A DNA stretch of 64,000 nt from Paenibacillus_E sp042676385 (GCF_042676385.1 NZ_JBHTHA010000015.1:39408-103407), one strand, 5' to 3'; positions 52,289 to 61,806 are shown, counted from the first letter of the stretch. Translations and numbers: made by a program. The notes: generated by a model not told the origin, from the sequence alone.

Positions 52289-52719
52289 GACCTCGGCTTC
52301 CTCGTGACCTGTGCCCGCATTTCAAGCTCTTTGGCTAACGCCTCTGGGTCCTGCGTCAGTTCCGGCGCTTCGAACACTTGGCGCAACTCAATTTCCCCTT
52401 CCCCGAAGCCGTGTGGATCCGGCATTCGCATCGCCCACTCGATTGCCTCTTCCCTCGACTTCACATCTATTAACGTGAATCCCGCGATCAGCTCCTTTGC
52501 TTCTGTAAAAGGACCGTCAACCACTTTCGGCTTTCCACCGGGTTCGGGATAAGAGATGCGAATCGCACTCGAACTCGGATGGAGTCCTTCCGCTGCGACC
52601 AACACGCCGGCCCTCGCCAGCTCCTCGTTGTACCTCGCCATGGCGTCAAAAAGCTCTTGACTTGGCATTACGCCGGCTTCAGAATCTTTTGTTGCTTTGA
52701 CAATCATCATAAATCTCAT
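52285..52719 (-). CDS. YCII/DGPF-domain protein 2
   Basis: 144 residues, paralogue of the protein at 50165 with an extra C-terminal tail rich in Glu/Ala. DGPF is exact (VDGPFTEAKELIAGFTLIDV). First gene of the ECF42 operon, overlapping the sigma gene (ATGA). AGGAGG lies upstream of the start. Confidence 0.88.
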   Translation of the reverse strand: MRFMMIVKATKDSEAGVMPSQELFDAMARYNEELARAGVLVAAEGLHPSSSAIRISYPEPGGKPKVVDGPFTEAKELIAGFTLIDVKSREEAIEWAMRMPDPHGFGEGEIELRQVFEAPELTQDPEALAKELEMRAQVTRKPRS

Positions 52720-52755
52720 CGTGAATCTCCTCCTTATAATTTAGCTCTATATTCG

Positions 52756-52783
52756 CAACGAACGGGTGACACCGAAATCGACA
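52756..52783 (-). promoter_or_regulatory. ECF42-type promoter of the sigma operon
   Basis: Minus strand TGTCGA-N17-CGTTG, implying autoregulation. Confidence 0.78.
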
Positions 52784-53141
52784 GGTCGAAAAAATTTTTC
52801 TAAATCTTTTTTCAACGCGTGCCGACGATTTCCCTTTCTGCCCCAGGTGTAGAAAGTGTATTAAATGACTGAAGAAGGCTTCGATTCAAGTATTAAACAA
52901 GTACAGGCAGCTAACCGCGACAGATAAACTTCGAGAGCTACAGACCCCTCTTTGGATACGAAATATGGTCAAATCGTCCATCGAATGGAGGTCGGGCGGA
53001 ACGCAAGATTGAAAAGGAAATTCTGATTATGAGGAGGCGGGTAGTATTGTTTTATTAAAATAAAAATATCGTTAGATACCCTCCATGGTTTGAAGTTAAA
53101 ATATAAGTAGGTTATTAAATCATTTGGAGGTTTCGGTTATT
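52784..53141. other. Intergenic stretch, nothing recognised
   Basis: About 360 bases without a supported ORF or strong hairpin; presumably holds the promoter of the methyltransferase gene. Confidence 0.5.
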
Positions 53142-53876
53142 GTGAAACAGAACAAATACGATGATTCCGGGTTCTTCGAGAAATATAGTCAGATGCCGCG
53201 CTCGCTGGGCGGATTGGATGCTGCCGGTGAATGGACCGCCTTTCGTACATTGCTTCCGGATCTGCGCGATAAAAAGGTGCTTGATCTTGGCTGCGGTTTT
53301 GGCTGGCATTGCCGTTTTGCGCGCGAACGTCAGGCGCGATCGGTGGTAGGCGTAGATCTTTCGGAGAATATGTTAGAACGAGCTAAAGCTATGACTGACG
53401 ATCCACAAATTGAATACCGGCGTCTTGCAATCGAAGACATCGACTTTGCTGAAGGAGAGTTCGACGCAGTGATAAGTTCTCTTGCGCTCCACTATGTAGA
53501 GAACTTCGACATCATTTGCCGTAAAGTTTATCATTGCCTTGCACCAGGTGGTACCTTCGTGCTATCGGTTGAGCATCCTATCTTCACCGCGCTCGCCGCA
53601 CAAGATTGGTACTACGGCCAGCAAGGCGAGAAGCTGCATTGGCCTGTCGACAACTACCACAATGAAGGTCCGCGGCAGTCCAGATTTTTGGACAATGATG
53701 TCATCAAATACCATCGCACCGTTACCACCCATATTAACTCATTAATTGAATCCGGGTTCAAAATTATGAAGCTTTCCGAACTTCAACCAACCCAAGATAT
53801 GCTGGATAAGAATTTTGCCTGGCAAGAAGAAATTCGGCGCCCGATGTTCTTATTAATTTCGGCAGTAAAAGACTAG
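53142..53876 (+). CDS. Class I SAM-dependent methyltransferase
   Basis: 244 residues. Motif I VLDLGCGFGWH, acidic loop VVGVDLSENML and the FDAVISSLALHYV post-motif define the fold; the C-terminal half resembles bifunctional UbiE-like small-molecule methyltransferases. Substrate unknown. GTG at 53142 is chosen, with GGAGG 11 bases upstream. Confidence 0.87.
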   Translation: MKQNKYDDSGFFEKYSQMPRSLGGLDAAGEWTAFRTLLPDLRDKKVLDLGCGFGWHCRFARERQARSVVGVDLSENMLERAKAMTDDPQIEYRRLAIEDIDFAEGEFDAVISSLALHYVENFDIICRKVYHCLAPGGTFVLSVEHPIFTALAAQDWYYGQQGEKLHWPVDNYHNEGPRQSRFLDNDVIKYHRTVTTHINSLIESGFKIMKLSELQPTQDMLDKNFAWQEEIRRPMFLLISAVKD

Positions 53877-53890
53877 GAACTTTTGAAAGT

Positions 53891-54841
53891 TCAAAGATAG
53901 CGCTGTCTGATAGTATCTATTTTTTGTTTTATATAATCTATAGCTTCTACAGGTTCCACAATCCTTGCTTCTCCTCCCAGCTGCCATACCAAATCCACAA
54001 AAAATGCTATTTTCTGAACAGGAATCCGAAATCGCAGGGTTCCTCTTCCATCTTCGTGAACTTCAATATGAGAACCGAACCAAACATTGGTTTCAAGCGA
54101 ACGCACGGCTTCCTCACTTAACTCTACGATCAAGTCGCGCTGATGATCAAATCGAGTTAAATCCGGTGTGATCCAATCAAATACCGATCTGCCGCTCAGA
54201 TCCTGCCGGTAAGGAAGCGTATCATTCAAACTGGCGAAGCCGATGCGGTCCGCTCGGAAAAGACGATACGTTCGACGCAAGAAGCAATAGGCCGGACAAT
54301 ACCAGTATCCTTCGCTCGCATAGAGACCGACCGGTTGAATATCTCTTTGCGTTACTCCATCACCGGATTTATATGTAATGGTCACGACGCTGTCGTTCAT
54401 GATTGCTTGAAGCAAGGTCTGGAGACAGTCCGCGGACATCGTCCGACGAGGACTCCAGATCACGACCCGATTCCTGAGTCGGTCGATTTGTTCCTTCGCA
54501 TCGGCAGGCAAGTAATGATAAAACTTGTGAATCGCAGAAGCCGCACTTTCATCAAAGGGGACCGAGCCAAAATATTGCAGCGATTGGCAGGCAAAAAACA
54601 CGGCGACCGCTTCGTTCTCCGAGAAGGCAATCGGCGGCAGCATCCTTTCCTGCAGCAGCCGATAACCGCCGCCGCGGCCCTGCACCGTATAGATAGGAAA
54701 GCCCACTTCGCTAAGTTCCTGCAAATCTCGGGTAATCGTACGCGGAGACAAGCCAAACTCGTCGGCAAGCTCCTTGACTGTAAACGACTTTTTTGCGTTG
54801 ATCACCATCATTAGTCGAATGAGACGCTGTGATTTTATCAA
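53891..54841 (-). CDS. WYL-domain transcriptional regulator
   Basis: 316 residues: HTH_11 (FTVKELADEFGLSPRTITRDLQEL), WYL domain (IQPVGLYASEGYWYCPAYCFLRRTYRLFRADRI) and WCX end. Close paralogue of 17444-18385. It is convergent with the methyltransferase and divergent from a DinB-family gene, its likely target. Confidence 0.88.
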   Translation of the reverse strand: MIKSQRLIRLMMVINAKKSFTVKELADEFGLSPRTITRDLQELSEVGFPIYTVQGRGGGYRLLQERMLPPIAFSENEAVAVFFACQSLQYFGSVPFDESAASAIHKFYHYLPADAKEQIDRLRNRVVIWSPRRTMSADCLQTLLQAIMNDSVVTITYKSGDGVTQRDIQPVGLYASEGYWYCPAYCFLRRTYRLFRADRIGFASLNDTLPYRQDLSGRSVFDWITPDLTRFDHQRDLIVELSEEAVRSLETNVWFGSHIEVHEDGRGTLRFRIPVQKIAFFVDLVWQLGGEARIVEPVEAIDYIKQKIDTIRQRYL

Positions 54842-54887
54842 AATAAACTCATCCCTCGCCGCACATTTTCTTTCATTTTACCACGCC

Positions 54888-54912
54888 AAATAAGCCAAGA
54901 TTTGACTTATTT
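54888..54912. promoter_or_regulatory. Inverted repeat between WYL and DinB genes
   Basis: AAATAAG-N11-CTTATTT, with further imperfect CACG/CGTG pairing outside. Candidate operator. Confidence 0.45.
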
Positions 54913-54968
54913 ACGTGCTATAGTCATTAGCGAAGCAACTTTTGCACATATAGAAAGGATGAGAGAAG

Positions 54969-55487
54969 ATGAATCTGGAAATTTCCCGTATCATGAACCT
55001 TCTTTTTGAAGAAATGGAGCTTGCGCTCACCACGACCTGTTCATTGCTTTCCATGATCAAAGAGGAGCATTGGGAGTATCGCCCCCGCGAAAATATGCGG
55101 AGTTTAATTGAGCTTGCCCGTCATCTCGTTCATGTGCCTGCACAAGAACTAGCCATCCTTCAGGAACAATCCATGGAGCAGGTAAGAGGTCTTGTCGTGT
55201 CCATCAGGCATCTAAAAGATGCAGCTGCCTTATCGGATGTCATGCATCGCGGAGTCGCTGCGTTAAAAGACTACATGAATTCCTTGGATGAAACGGAGCT
55301 CCTTTACAAATCGACCGCCCCCTTTTTTGCCACACATCAACCGGCTGTCCAGATCAAATGGCTGATGGAGATCACCACGCATCTTTATCACCACCGTGGC
55401 CAAATGTTCACCTATATGAAGCAGCTGGGCCTGCCAGTATCCATGCGCGATCTATATGGACCGGCTTCGGATTCCTGGAAGTTATAA
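54969..55487 (+). CDS. DinB-family protein
   Basis: 172 residues, four-helix bundle of the DinB/YfiT superfamily. The metal-binding His triad is visible (ELARHLVHV; TTHLYHHRGQM). Members are thiol-dependent transferases; the substrate is unknown. Despite the name no LexA box is seen here. GAGAGAAG precedes the ATG. Confidence 0.85.
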   Translation: MNLEISRIMNLLFEEMELALTTTCSLLSMIKEEHWEYRPRENMRSLIELARHLVHVPAQELAILQEQSMEQVRGLVVSIRHLKDAAALSDVMHRGVAALKDYMNSLDETELLYKSTAPFFATHQPAVQIKWLMEITTHLYHHRGQMFTYMKQLGLPVSMRDLYGPASDSWKL

Positions 55488-55506
55488 TCTGACGAAGGAA
55501 AAGAAT

Positions 55507-55997
55507 ATGAACAATATTAAACTGTTTCAAAAGCTGCACGAGTCGGATGAACTGTTGCTGCTATTTAGAATCGGGCAACGGAGCTGAAGCAGGTCACGGA
55601 TCGATGCGATCTCCTGTCCAAAATAAGGGCCACCCTAGAGAATCATGGTTTCGACCATTTTTATATCAACGCCAGAACCGACACCTATATTCTGAATCAA
55701 GAAGATCCTCTGAGCGAAACACTGACTCGGGCAAAAGCTTTTTTGGAGAGCGGCGCAAGCGGGATCTTCGTCCCGGGGCTAAAGGATGAGGAAGAAATCA
55801 AATCCATCGCATCCTCCACACCCGCACCTCTTAATGTAATGTCAATGCCTGGTCTTACCAGTGTCGTTAAGTTGAAGGACCTGGGAGTGGAAAGGCTAAG
55901 TCTGGGAGGATCGTTTTACAGGAAAATGTCATCGCTGTTGGAGCGATGCGCGGTAGAGATGCTGGAATCTCGGAATACCGCGATCTTATTCGAATAA
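55507..55997 (+). pseudogene. PEP mutase/isocitrate-lyase-like protein, internally deleted
   Basis: The start MNNIKLFQKLHESDELLLL fits the family start, then the frame breaks at about codon 27. Another frame resumes with DLLSKIRATLENHGFDHFYINARTDTYI... and runs to 55997 with the family C-terminus (GASGIFVPGL, LNVMSMPGL, RLSLGGSFYR). The central segment with the metal site and catalytic loop is missing, so the enzyme cannot work. Confidence 0.8.
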
Positions 55998-56035
55998 TCG
56001 ACTAAGCACGTATGAGAATTAATATGGATAAACCA

Positions 56036-56066
56036 GAAGGCTGCCGGCATATCAGGCAGCCTTCTC
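56036..56066 (+). terminator. Terminator (dispersed palindrome type)
   Basis: GAAGGCTGCC...GGCAGCCTTC, perfect 10-bp stem. Confidence 0.75.
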
Positions 56067-56235
56067 TGCATTTTAAGAAAACCTGGACGTTTAAACTAAG
56101 GTACTAGATGAAAATAAGCCTTTTCACATGCTGCCCTGTAAGTTAATATTTGTAAAAGAGAACCAATTTTGATTATAAACTAAAGATTTGCATACCATTT
56201 TAGGTTGTTCGTAACCTTAAGAGGAGGACCCCCAA

Positions 56236-56700
56236 ATGTACCCAAAGTATCAAAGACGCAACACAGTTGCTTTTACAGCCGCTTCTTATTTCGCACTTGC
56301 CGCAGGATTGTTCTTATATTGCCTCGGTATCTACAATGCTGATTGGCAATTAAACGTCAAAGGTTACTATTTGTTATGTATGTTCTTAATCACCATTACA
56401 AGTATAGTTACCCAAAAGGTGGTACGGGACAACGCGGAGGACAGAGAACTAAAAAACGAAAATCCTAAACATCGTATGCGTAACACTCCCGCCTTCACAG
56501 GAATGGCGATAGTCGGTTTAATAATCGGATTCGGCATGTTTTTCATTGGACTATTTAACGCTCCATTCGAATTAAACGTCAAAGGTTACTACATTGCCGT
56601 TATGCTTTTGATCTCCTACAGCTCTATTGGGGTACAAAAAGTTACTCGCGATAATGCTGAAGACAAAGAAATCTTGGAAAATCAAAATTTGAATGGCTGA
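56236..56700 (+). CDS. YiaAB two-helix-domain membrane protein
   Basis: 154 residues built from two copies of the YiaA/B unit. Each has two membrane helices and the text NVKGYY...QKVxRDNAED (about residues 35-75 and 110-145). Function unknown. GAGGAGG lies upstream of the ATG. Confidence 0.88.
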   Translation: MYPKYQRRNTVAFTAASYFALAAGLFLYCLGIYNADWQLNVKGYYLLCMFLITITSIVTQKVVRDNAEDRELKNENPKHRMRNTPAFTGMAIVGLIIGFGMFFIGLFNAPFELNVKGYYIAVMLLISYSSIGVQKVTRDNAEDKEILENQNLNG

Positions 56701-56797
56701 TTATAACATATTTGTTGAGGTCTAATATACGAAGTTATTCGGATTATTGCTGCAATTGCATCGGGGAAGTAGAAACGAAGAACGGAGGTAGTTTCGA

Positions 56798-57544
56798 CTG
56801 AAAATAGCGGTTGCTCAAATGATGCCCGAGAAGGGTAACATCTTGAAAAATATTGAAAAACACAAAGCACTTATCTCTCTTGCAGCATCTGGCCAAGCAA
56901 GTGCAATCTTTTTCCCGGAACTTTCTGTGACGGGCTATGAACCCGAACTTGCATTGGATTTAGCGACAGACCAATACGATCAAAGATTTGATGATTTTCA
57001 GCACATTAGCGATAAAAATCATATTACAATCGGGATCGGCGTACCGACGAAGTCCGTCTCAGGAATTCTCATCAGCATGATAATCTTTCAACCTAACCAA
57101 CCCAGACAAACATATTCGAAGCAAAAATTACATGCCGATGAATTCCCATACTTCGTTGGTGGCCGTGAACAACTAGTTTTGACTCTAGATGGTACCAGGG
57201 TTGCTCCTGCTATTTGCTATGAGTCTCTGCAGATCGAACATGCAGAACAAGCAAATAAGCTGGGGGCAAACGTTTATCTTGCAAGCGTAGCTAAGTCTCG
57301 AAATGGAGTTAGCAAAGCAATGAGCCATTACCCGCATATTGCAAATACCTATTCAATGACCGTTTTGATGGCGAATTGTATTGGGTTTTGTGACAATTTT
57401 GAAAGTGTGGGGCAATCAGCAGTATGGAATAATCAAGGACATTTAGTTGATCAGCTTAACGACACAAACGAAGGAATTATCATATATGATTTAACAACGA
57501 AATCACTCATAAAGAAACAATATTTAGATGTGTCTGACTGCTAA
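56798..57544 (+). CDS. Carbon-nitrogen hydrolase (nitrilase superfamily)
   Basis: 248 residues. The catalytic triad is visible as Glu41 (FFPELSVTG), Lys110 (YSKQKLH) and Cys140 (APAICYES), so it should hydrolyse an amide or nitrile in the cytosol. The family N-terminus (LKIAVAQMMP) is reached only by starting at a CTG at 56798, nine bases after GGAGGT; the first ATG would remove the first beta strand. Confidence 0.83.
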   Translation: MKIAVAQMMPEKGNILKNIEKHKALISLAASGQASAIFFPELSVTGYEPELALDLATDQYDQRFDDFQHISDKNHITIGIGVPTKSVSGILISMIIFQPNQPRQTYSKQKLHADEFPYFVGGREQLVLTLDGTRVAPAICYESLQIEHAEQANKLGANVYLASVAKSRNGVSKAMSHYPHIANTYSMTVLMANCIGFCDNFESVGQSAVWNNQGHLVDQLNDTNEGIIIYDLTTKSLIKKQYLDVSDC

Positions 57545-57637
57545 CCGAACAGGTTACATGGATGCTTAGGTTTAGATTGTTACAACCTCATAAGTTCATT
57601 ACGTTCCCTCGAGAAACGATAGTTTACTAATCATGCA

Positions 57638-57672
57638 AATGCTGCCGCGTAAGTAACGGCAGCATTCTTTAT
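57638..57672 (+). terminator. Terminator (dispersed palindrome type)
   Basis: AATGCTGCCG...CGGCAGCATT, perfect 10-bp stem, then CTTTATTT. Confidence 0.85.
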
Positions 57673-57843
57673 TTAAATTCAACAAGTGCGTTAAAGTTAT
57701 GTTTTCCAGCAACTCAAGGATTATCGCGGAGTGCGCCGACGCTGAAATCAGTCGCGAATAGATCTAACTAACCGGTTTGTCTATCGAACGATTCGTGTGA
57801 TATATTGTTAAATACAAAATGCATGAACAAGGAGGTACATCCT

Positions 57844-58425
57844 TTGAGAAACGCTGAAGCAACAAAAGAGCGGATTTTAGAAGCAGCAATGGAGGAGTTC
57901 TCCTCCTATGGCATCGCTGGCGCACGTGTGGATCGCATTGCAAAGAACGCCGGATGCAACAAGAACATGATCTATATTTACTTTGAAAATAAAGAGACCC
58001 TTTTTACAACTGTTCTTCAGAATAACCTGACACGTGTCTATGAAGAAATAACCTTCACACCTGATGATCTTCCCGGTTATGCGGCGAGGGTATTTGATTT
58101 TGCTATGGCACATCCCGATATATTTAGATTAATGACTTGGTACGGGTTGGAACAAAAGGTCGTTAACTTAACCGAGCGTGCCTCTGTCCAACAAAAGAAA
58201 ATAAAAGAGGTAATGAATGCGCAAAACGCCGGGTTGGTAGGAACGACATTCACCCCTGGTTTTCTTTTGACTGCTATCATGGCCTTAGCTACATCATGGA
58301 CAGAAACAAACCCTTTTGGTCCGTCGTACGACCCAAATGCTTTGAAAACGCCAAACGAGACAAGGGAAGCAATCGGCAAGGCCGTTAGTTTGATGATTAA
58401 AGTTGATGAAGGCAACTCAAATTAA
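57844..58425 (+). CDS. TetR-family repressor
   Basis: 193 residues. HTH at about 10-55 (TKERILEAAMEEFSSYGIAGARVDRIAKNAGCNKNMIYIYFENKETLF) with a TetR_C-type ligand domain (DUF1956-like). TTG start seven bases after GGAGGT; the earlier in-frame ATG has no ribosome site. No obvious target gene is adjacent, since the next gene is about 500 bases away and convergent. Confidence 0.87.
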   Translation: MRNAEATKERILEAAMEEFSSYGIAGARVDRIAKNAGCNKNMIYIYFENKETLFTTVLQNNLTRVYEEITFTPDDLPGYAARVFDFAMAHPDIFRLMTWYGLEQKVVNLTERASVQQKKIKEVMNAQNAGLVGTTFTPGFLLTAIMALATSWTETNPFGPSYDPNALKTPNETREAIGKAVSLMIKVDEGNSN

Positions 58426-58926
58426 GGAAATAATCATTCTCGGTTGGCTGAATCCAGCAATCGTCAATTATACATTAGATTTGTTAAACTGGCCCTGTTG
58501 TTAGGTTCTCCTGCTGCAGATCAGCTATGCGTGGGGTAACCTTCGGTTACCAGCTGGACAAAGAACAAAGGTCGTTGATAGTGAACAAGTTTGACGCTAA
58601 ATTTCGGAGAAATGGCCATTTCGGGGCTCGAACGAACAAAAGTCCATAAACAACGAACAATCTTCGCTAATTATGGACTTTTATTCGTTCGAAGCCTGAT
58701 TGGTGATCATTTACCCACCAAGTGCGTCAAAATGTTCTCTATTAGAGACCTTGGTTCTTTCCACGACGCGTAAGGGGGAACTCTAGAAATGTTGGGTATT
58801 ATATCCAATTTCAAAACGCCCTCTGTCGGAGAGGTAAGTTATTTTTCCAGTGACGGAAAACACTTATCTTGCAAGGCTTATGAATTATGAAATTGATTCT
58901 TTAGTTGCGTTTATCGAAAAGGTTCC
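58426..58926. other. Intergenic stretch with palindromic elements
   Basis: No gene is supported. It contains the hairpin GGTAACC/GGTTACC near 58537-58553 and the long palindrome described separately at 58629-58691. Confidence 0.6.
58629..58691. repeat. 63-base palindromic element
   Basis: Arms CGAACGAACAAAAGTCCATA... (58629-58649) and the reverse complement at 58671-58691 match at 20 of 21 positions around a 21-base loop. It is likely a dispersed palindromic repeat rather than a simple terminator. Confidence 0.7.
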
Positions 58927-59754
58927 TCACTTTTCGGGAGTACTCGCAGAATTAGAAGTTGGTTGTTTTTCTTCTGACGCTTTTGGTCTCGTATTAAAAT
59001 CGATCGGCGCAATGCCTTCCGCTTTCCACACTGTGCCTCTTTTCTCGTATTCGAATAACTTTTCTACGGCATTTGCGATTTGGGGCCCTAACTCACGATC
59101 GACCAAATACAAGGCCACGTCAAGACCCGAAGTCACGCCTCCCCCACTCACGAAGCGAGGACTATCTTCAACGACTCTTGCTTCAACTGGAATTGCACCG
59201 AGAGCTCCTAACGCATCCATGCCTATGTGATTGGTGACCGCATGTCTATCTTTCAACAAACCTTGCATGGCAGGCAGCAATGTACCTCCACATACGGTAG
59301 CCACAGTGACTTCCTTATTATTAAAAGCTTGTTTCAACATACCCGGTAAGCCTGTCTTCATAGCCTGTCTTAATATGTTCGGAATGGCATCTTCCGAATT
59401 TCCCCCCGGCTTGCCAGAAGCTCCAGGCACCAAAATAATTCCCGGACGATTCGGGTCTAATGCGGCTTGCGCTTCGAGGGCGGGCCCATTCAGACCGCTC
59501 GGGACAGAACGCTTACCTTCTGCGGATACCAATTCCACAGTAACTGCTCCTTTTGAGTACATTCCCGCGGCAGCGAATACTTCATATGGCGCTAATGCGT
59601 CCATCAGATCGAAACCATCGAATAATACGATTTGAACATGTCTGCTTTTGTTCTTGGATGCATCATTTTTCTCTTTTGTTTCCGCACTTGCAGCAGGGCC
59701 GACTAGACTTAAAACTAGTGCCAGCGCCATGAGTAGTCCCAAAATTTTTTTCAT
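58927..59754 (-). CDS. Secreted DJ-1/PfpI-family protein
   Basis: 275 residues. A Sec signal peptide (MKKILGLLMALALVLSLVGPAASA|ET) precedes a DJ-1/PfpI domain with the nucleophile elbow VATVCGG (Cys) and the upstream Glu region (LDPNRPGIILVPG). The domain is usually cytosolic, so export is unusual. The tail is Ser/Pro/Glu-rich. It is a paralogue of the protein at 60542. Confidence 0.85.
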   Translation of the reverse strand: MKKILGLLMALALVLSLVGPAASAETKEKNDASKNKSRHVQIVLFDGFDLMDALAPYEVFAAAGMYSKGAVTVELVSAEGKRSVPSGLNGPALEAQAALDPNRPGIILVPGASGKPGGNSEDAIPNILRQAMKTGLPGMLKQAFNNKEVTVATVCGGTLLPAMQGLLKDRHAVTNHIGMDALGALGAIPVEARVVEDSPRFVSGGGVTSGLDVALYLVDRELGPQIANAVEKLFEYEKRGTVWKAEGIAPIDFNTRPKASEEKQPTSNSASTPEK

Positions 59755-59862
59755 CTTTATACCAATTCCTTTCGTATAGCTCAAGGCATAAACGCAATAA
59801 AATTCGTTAGCCTTAAGGGATTTTTTTTTCTTCACATAGCTTCATATAGCTAGGGGTAACCG

Positions 59863-60495
59863 TTACCTCTCTGATTGACCGATCATTCTAATGATGACGT
59901 TAGGAATGACCAACAGCAGCACGATGGAACCGTAAACGCCAATTGTATAGCCAGTAGAGTAACCGAGACCGAATCCCTGATGAAAAAGGGAGGTGATGAG
60001 ATGAATCGACATGTTCGTAAAACAAAAGGCGTAACTTCGGATCATCCAGTTCCGGTGCCGGATCATCCGTTTCTTTTTGATTTGGACGAGCGCCATAATG
60101 GTGATAAGCAGCCATATAATATTAAGCACATTGAACCCCATGCTGCTTATTTTTCCTCCGGTGGCGTAAGGCGCCATGTACCCGGAAGTAATCACGACAA
60201 GAAGTACGGACACTAAATAAACATAGCCGTTAATGCGATGAAACTTGCGGCTTTTTTCAAAGATTCGTTTGGAAAAGTTGAGCAGCCCCGCCGCCATGGC
60301 GATGCAGGCAAACGCAACATGAACGTGCATAACGCTTAACCAGACCGGAAGATTTAACTCGCGCTTCAGCCCGGTTTTATAGCTTAAAAATACCTCTGCT
60401 CTGGGATCGATCATATAATTAGTCACCAAGGCGTAAAGGATAAATAGAATACTGACGAAGGCTAAAAGCCCATATAATGTTTTCCGCTTCTTCAT
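59863..60495 (-). CDS. DUF2306 membrane protein
   Basis: 210 residues, about six membrane helices, with the conserved His-rich segments MHVHVAFACIAMAAG, KFHRINGYVYLVSV and RHRNWMIRSYAF of DUF2306, which may bind haem as in related cytochrome-b-type folds (inference). It lies between the two DJ-1 genes, all on one strand, so the three may form an operon. Confidence 0.83.
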   Translation of the reverse strand: MKKRKTLYGLLAFVSILFILYALVTNYMIDPRAEVFLSYKTGLKRELNLPVWLSVMHVHVAFACIAMAAGLLNFSKRIFEKSRKFHRINGYVYLVSVLLVVITSGYMAPYATGGKISSMGFNVLNIIWLLITIMALVQIKKKRMIRHRNWMIRSYAFCFTNMSIHLITSLFHQGFGLGYSTGYTIGVYGSIVLLLVIPNVIIRMIGQSER

Positions 60496-60541
60496 GCAAT
60501 CCTAAACCCCCACGGCTTCACTTTTATTATCACTACACATT

Positions 60542-61582
60542 TCAAGGCAAGGAAACCCGCTTGCCTGTTAATTTGGATGCCGGCAGTATGCCGGCCCTGG
60601 CGACCCCGGTCATGTCATCTCCGCCCGCGGCAACTTCGAATTTCAGATTTAAGCGCATGGGTTTCGTGATATGTAGCGACCAGATCAGCTTATTGTCCTT
60701 AAGTACGGGGTTTATAAATTCGACCGTCTCTCCCCCTTGTGTTGCCTTGCCTTGGATCATCCCATTACTTGTGGAGATGGTGAGCTTGACCTGCAGTTTC
60801 CCGACTGGGGCAGCGATTGTCGTGTCCCAATCACCGTCGAAGATAGACGCCTGCGCGATATTGTCATGTGGGGTGTCGTGAGTCATTACCGCTTGATTCT
60901 TTGCGATGTTCGTCTCTTCACCCGTCACTGCCTGATGAGAGCTAGGCGCAATTCCTTTTTCCCGCCAAACCGTTCCCCTCCGTTCATATTCGAACAACTG
61001 CTCTACCGCGTGTGCGATACGCGATCCAAGCTCGCGTTCCACCAGATACAGCGCTACATCGAGTCCCGAAGTGACGCCGCCGCCGGTTACCAGGTTGCCG
61101 TCGTCCACTACGCGTGCGGGGACGGGAATGGCACCGGTTGCTCCTAGTAAATCCATGCCCATACGGTGCGTTACTGCCGGTCTGCCTTCCATGAGCCCTC
61201 CCATGGCCAGCAACAGGGAACCGCCACAAACCGTGGCGACGACGATGTCCTTTTGCCCGATTGCCTGCCCGATCATTCCGGTCAATTCTGTATTCATTGC
61301 TCGCGTTAGAATAGCCGGGATCGAATCGGGGCCATCTCCTTCGACGTCCCCTGACGCGCCAGGCACGAGAATGATATCCGCACGTTCCGGGTTCAGTCTG
61401 CCGCTCGCTTCAATTTTTAATCCGTTGATGCCGCTAGCCACGGACCTCGGCCCTTCGGCGGTGACGAATTCTACGTTTAGCGCGTTTTCAGCATACATGG
61501 CAGCGGCGCAAAAAACCTCGTAAGGTGCAATGGCATCCAGAAGGTCGAAGCCGTCAAAAAGCACAATTTGAACTGTTAACAT
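60542..61582 (-). CDS. DJ-1/PfpI protein with extra C-terminal beta domain
   Basis: 346 residues. DJ-1/PfpI domain (about 1-205, nucleophile VATVCGG) without signal peptide, then a linker and a beta-rich domain of about 110 residues (DGDWDTTIAAPVGKLQVKLTI...GILPASKLTGKRV) that resembles small secreted lipocalin-like modules; unassigned. AGGAGGTG precedes the ATG. First gene of the putative three-gene unit and divergent from the two-component system. Confidence 0.83.
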   Translation of the reverse strand: MLTVQIVLFDGFDLLDAIAPYEVFCAAAMYAENALNVEFVTAEGPRSVASGINGLKIEASGRLNPERADIILVPGASGDVEGDGPDSIPAILTRAMNTELTGMIGQAIGQKDIVVATVCGGSLLLAMGGLMEGRPAVTHRMGMDLLGATGAIPVPARVVDDGNLVTGGGVTSGLDVALYLVERELGSRIAHAVEQLFEYERRGTVWREKGIAPSSHQAVTGEETNIAKNQAVMTHDTPHDNIAQASIFDGDWDTTIAAPVGKLQVKLTISTSNGMIQGKATQGGETVEFINPVLKDNKLIWSLHITKPMRLNLKFEVAAGGDDMTGVARAGILPASKLTGKRVSLP

Positions 61583-61806
61583 CTATACACCTCCTCGTAT
61601 TTAAAGACTTCATCAGTTACTGCGTGGGACAAGTCACTACCCGCGATATTTGCCGTCCGTGTACGCAAGAAGAATCATAACAAATGAATCTCTCAAACGA
61701 AGATGTAAAAAGGTAACAAAAATATAAACATTCCATCACAAAATATGAGATTACGTTCGCTCTTGTAGAAAAAATGATAAACTAGGACGCAAAGGTGGGA
61801 TCGTTC

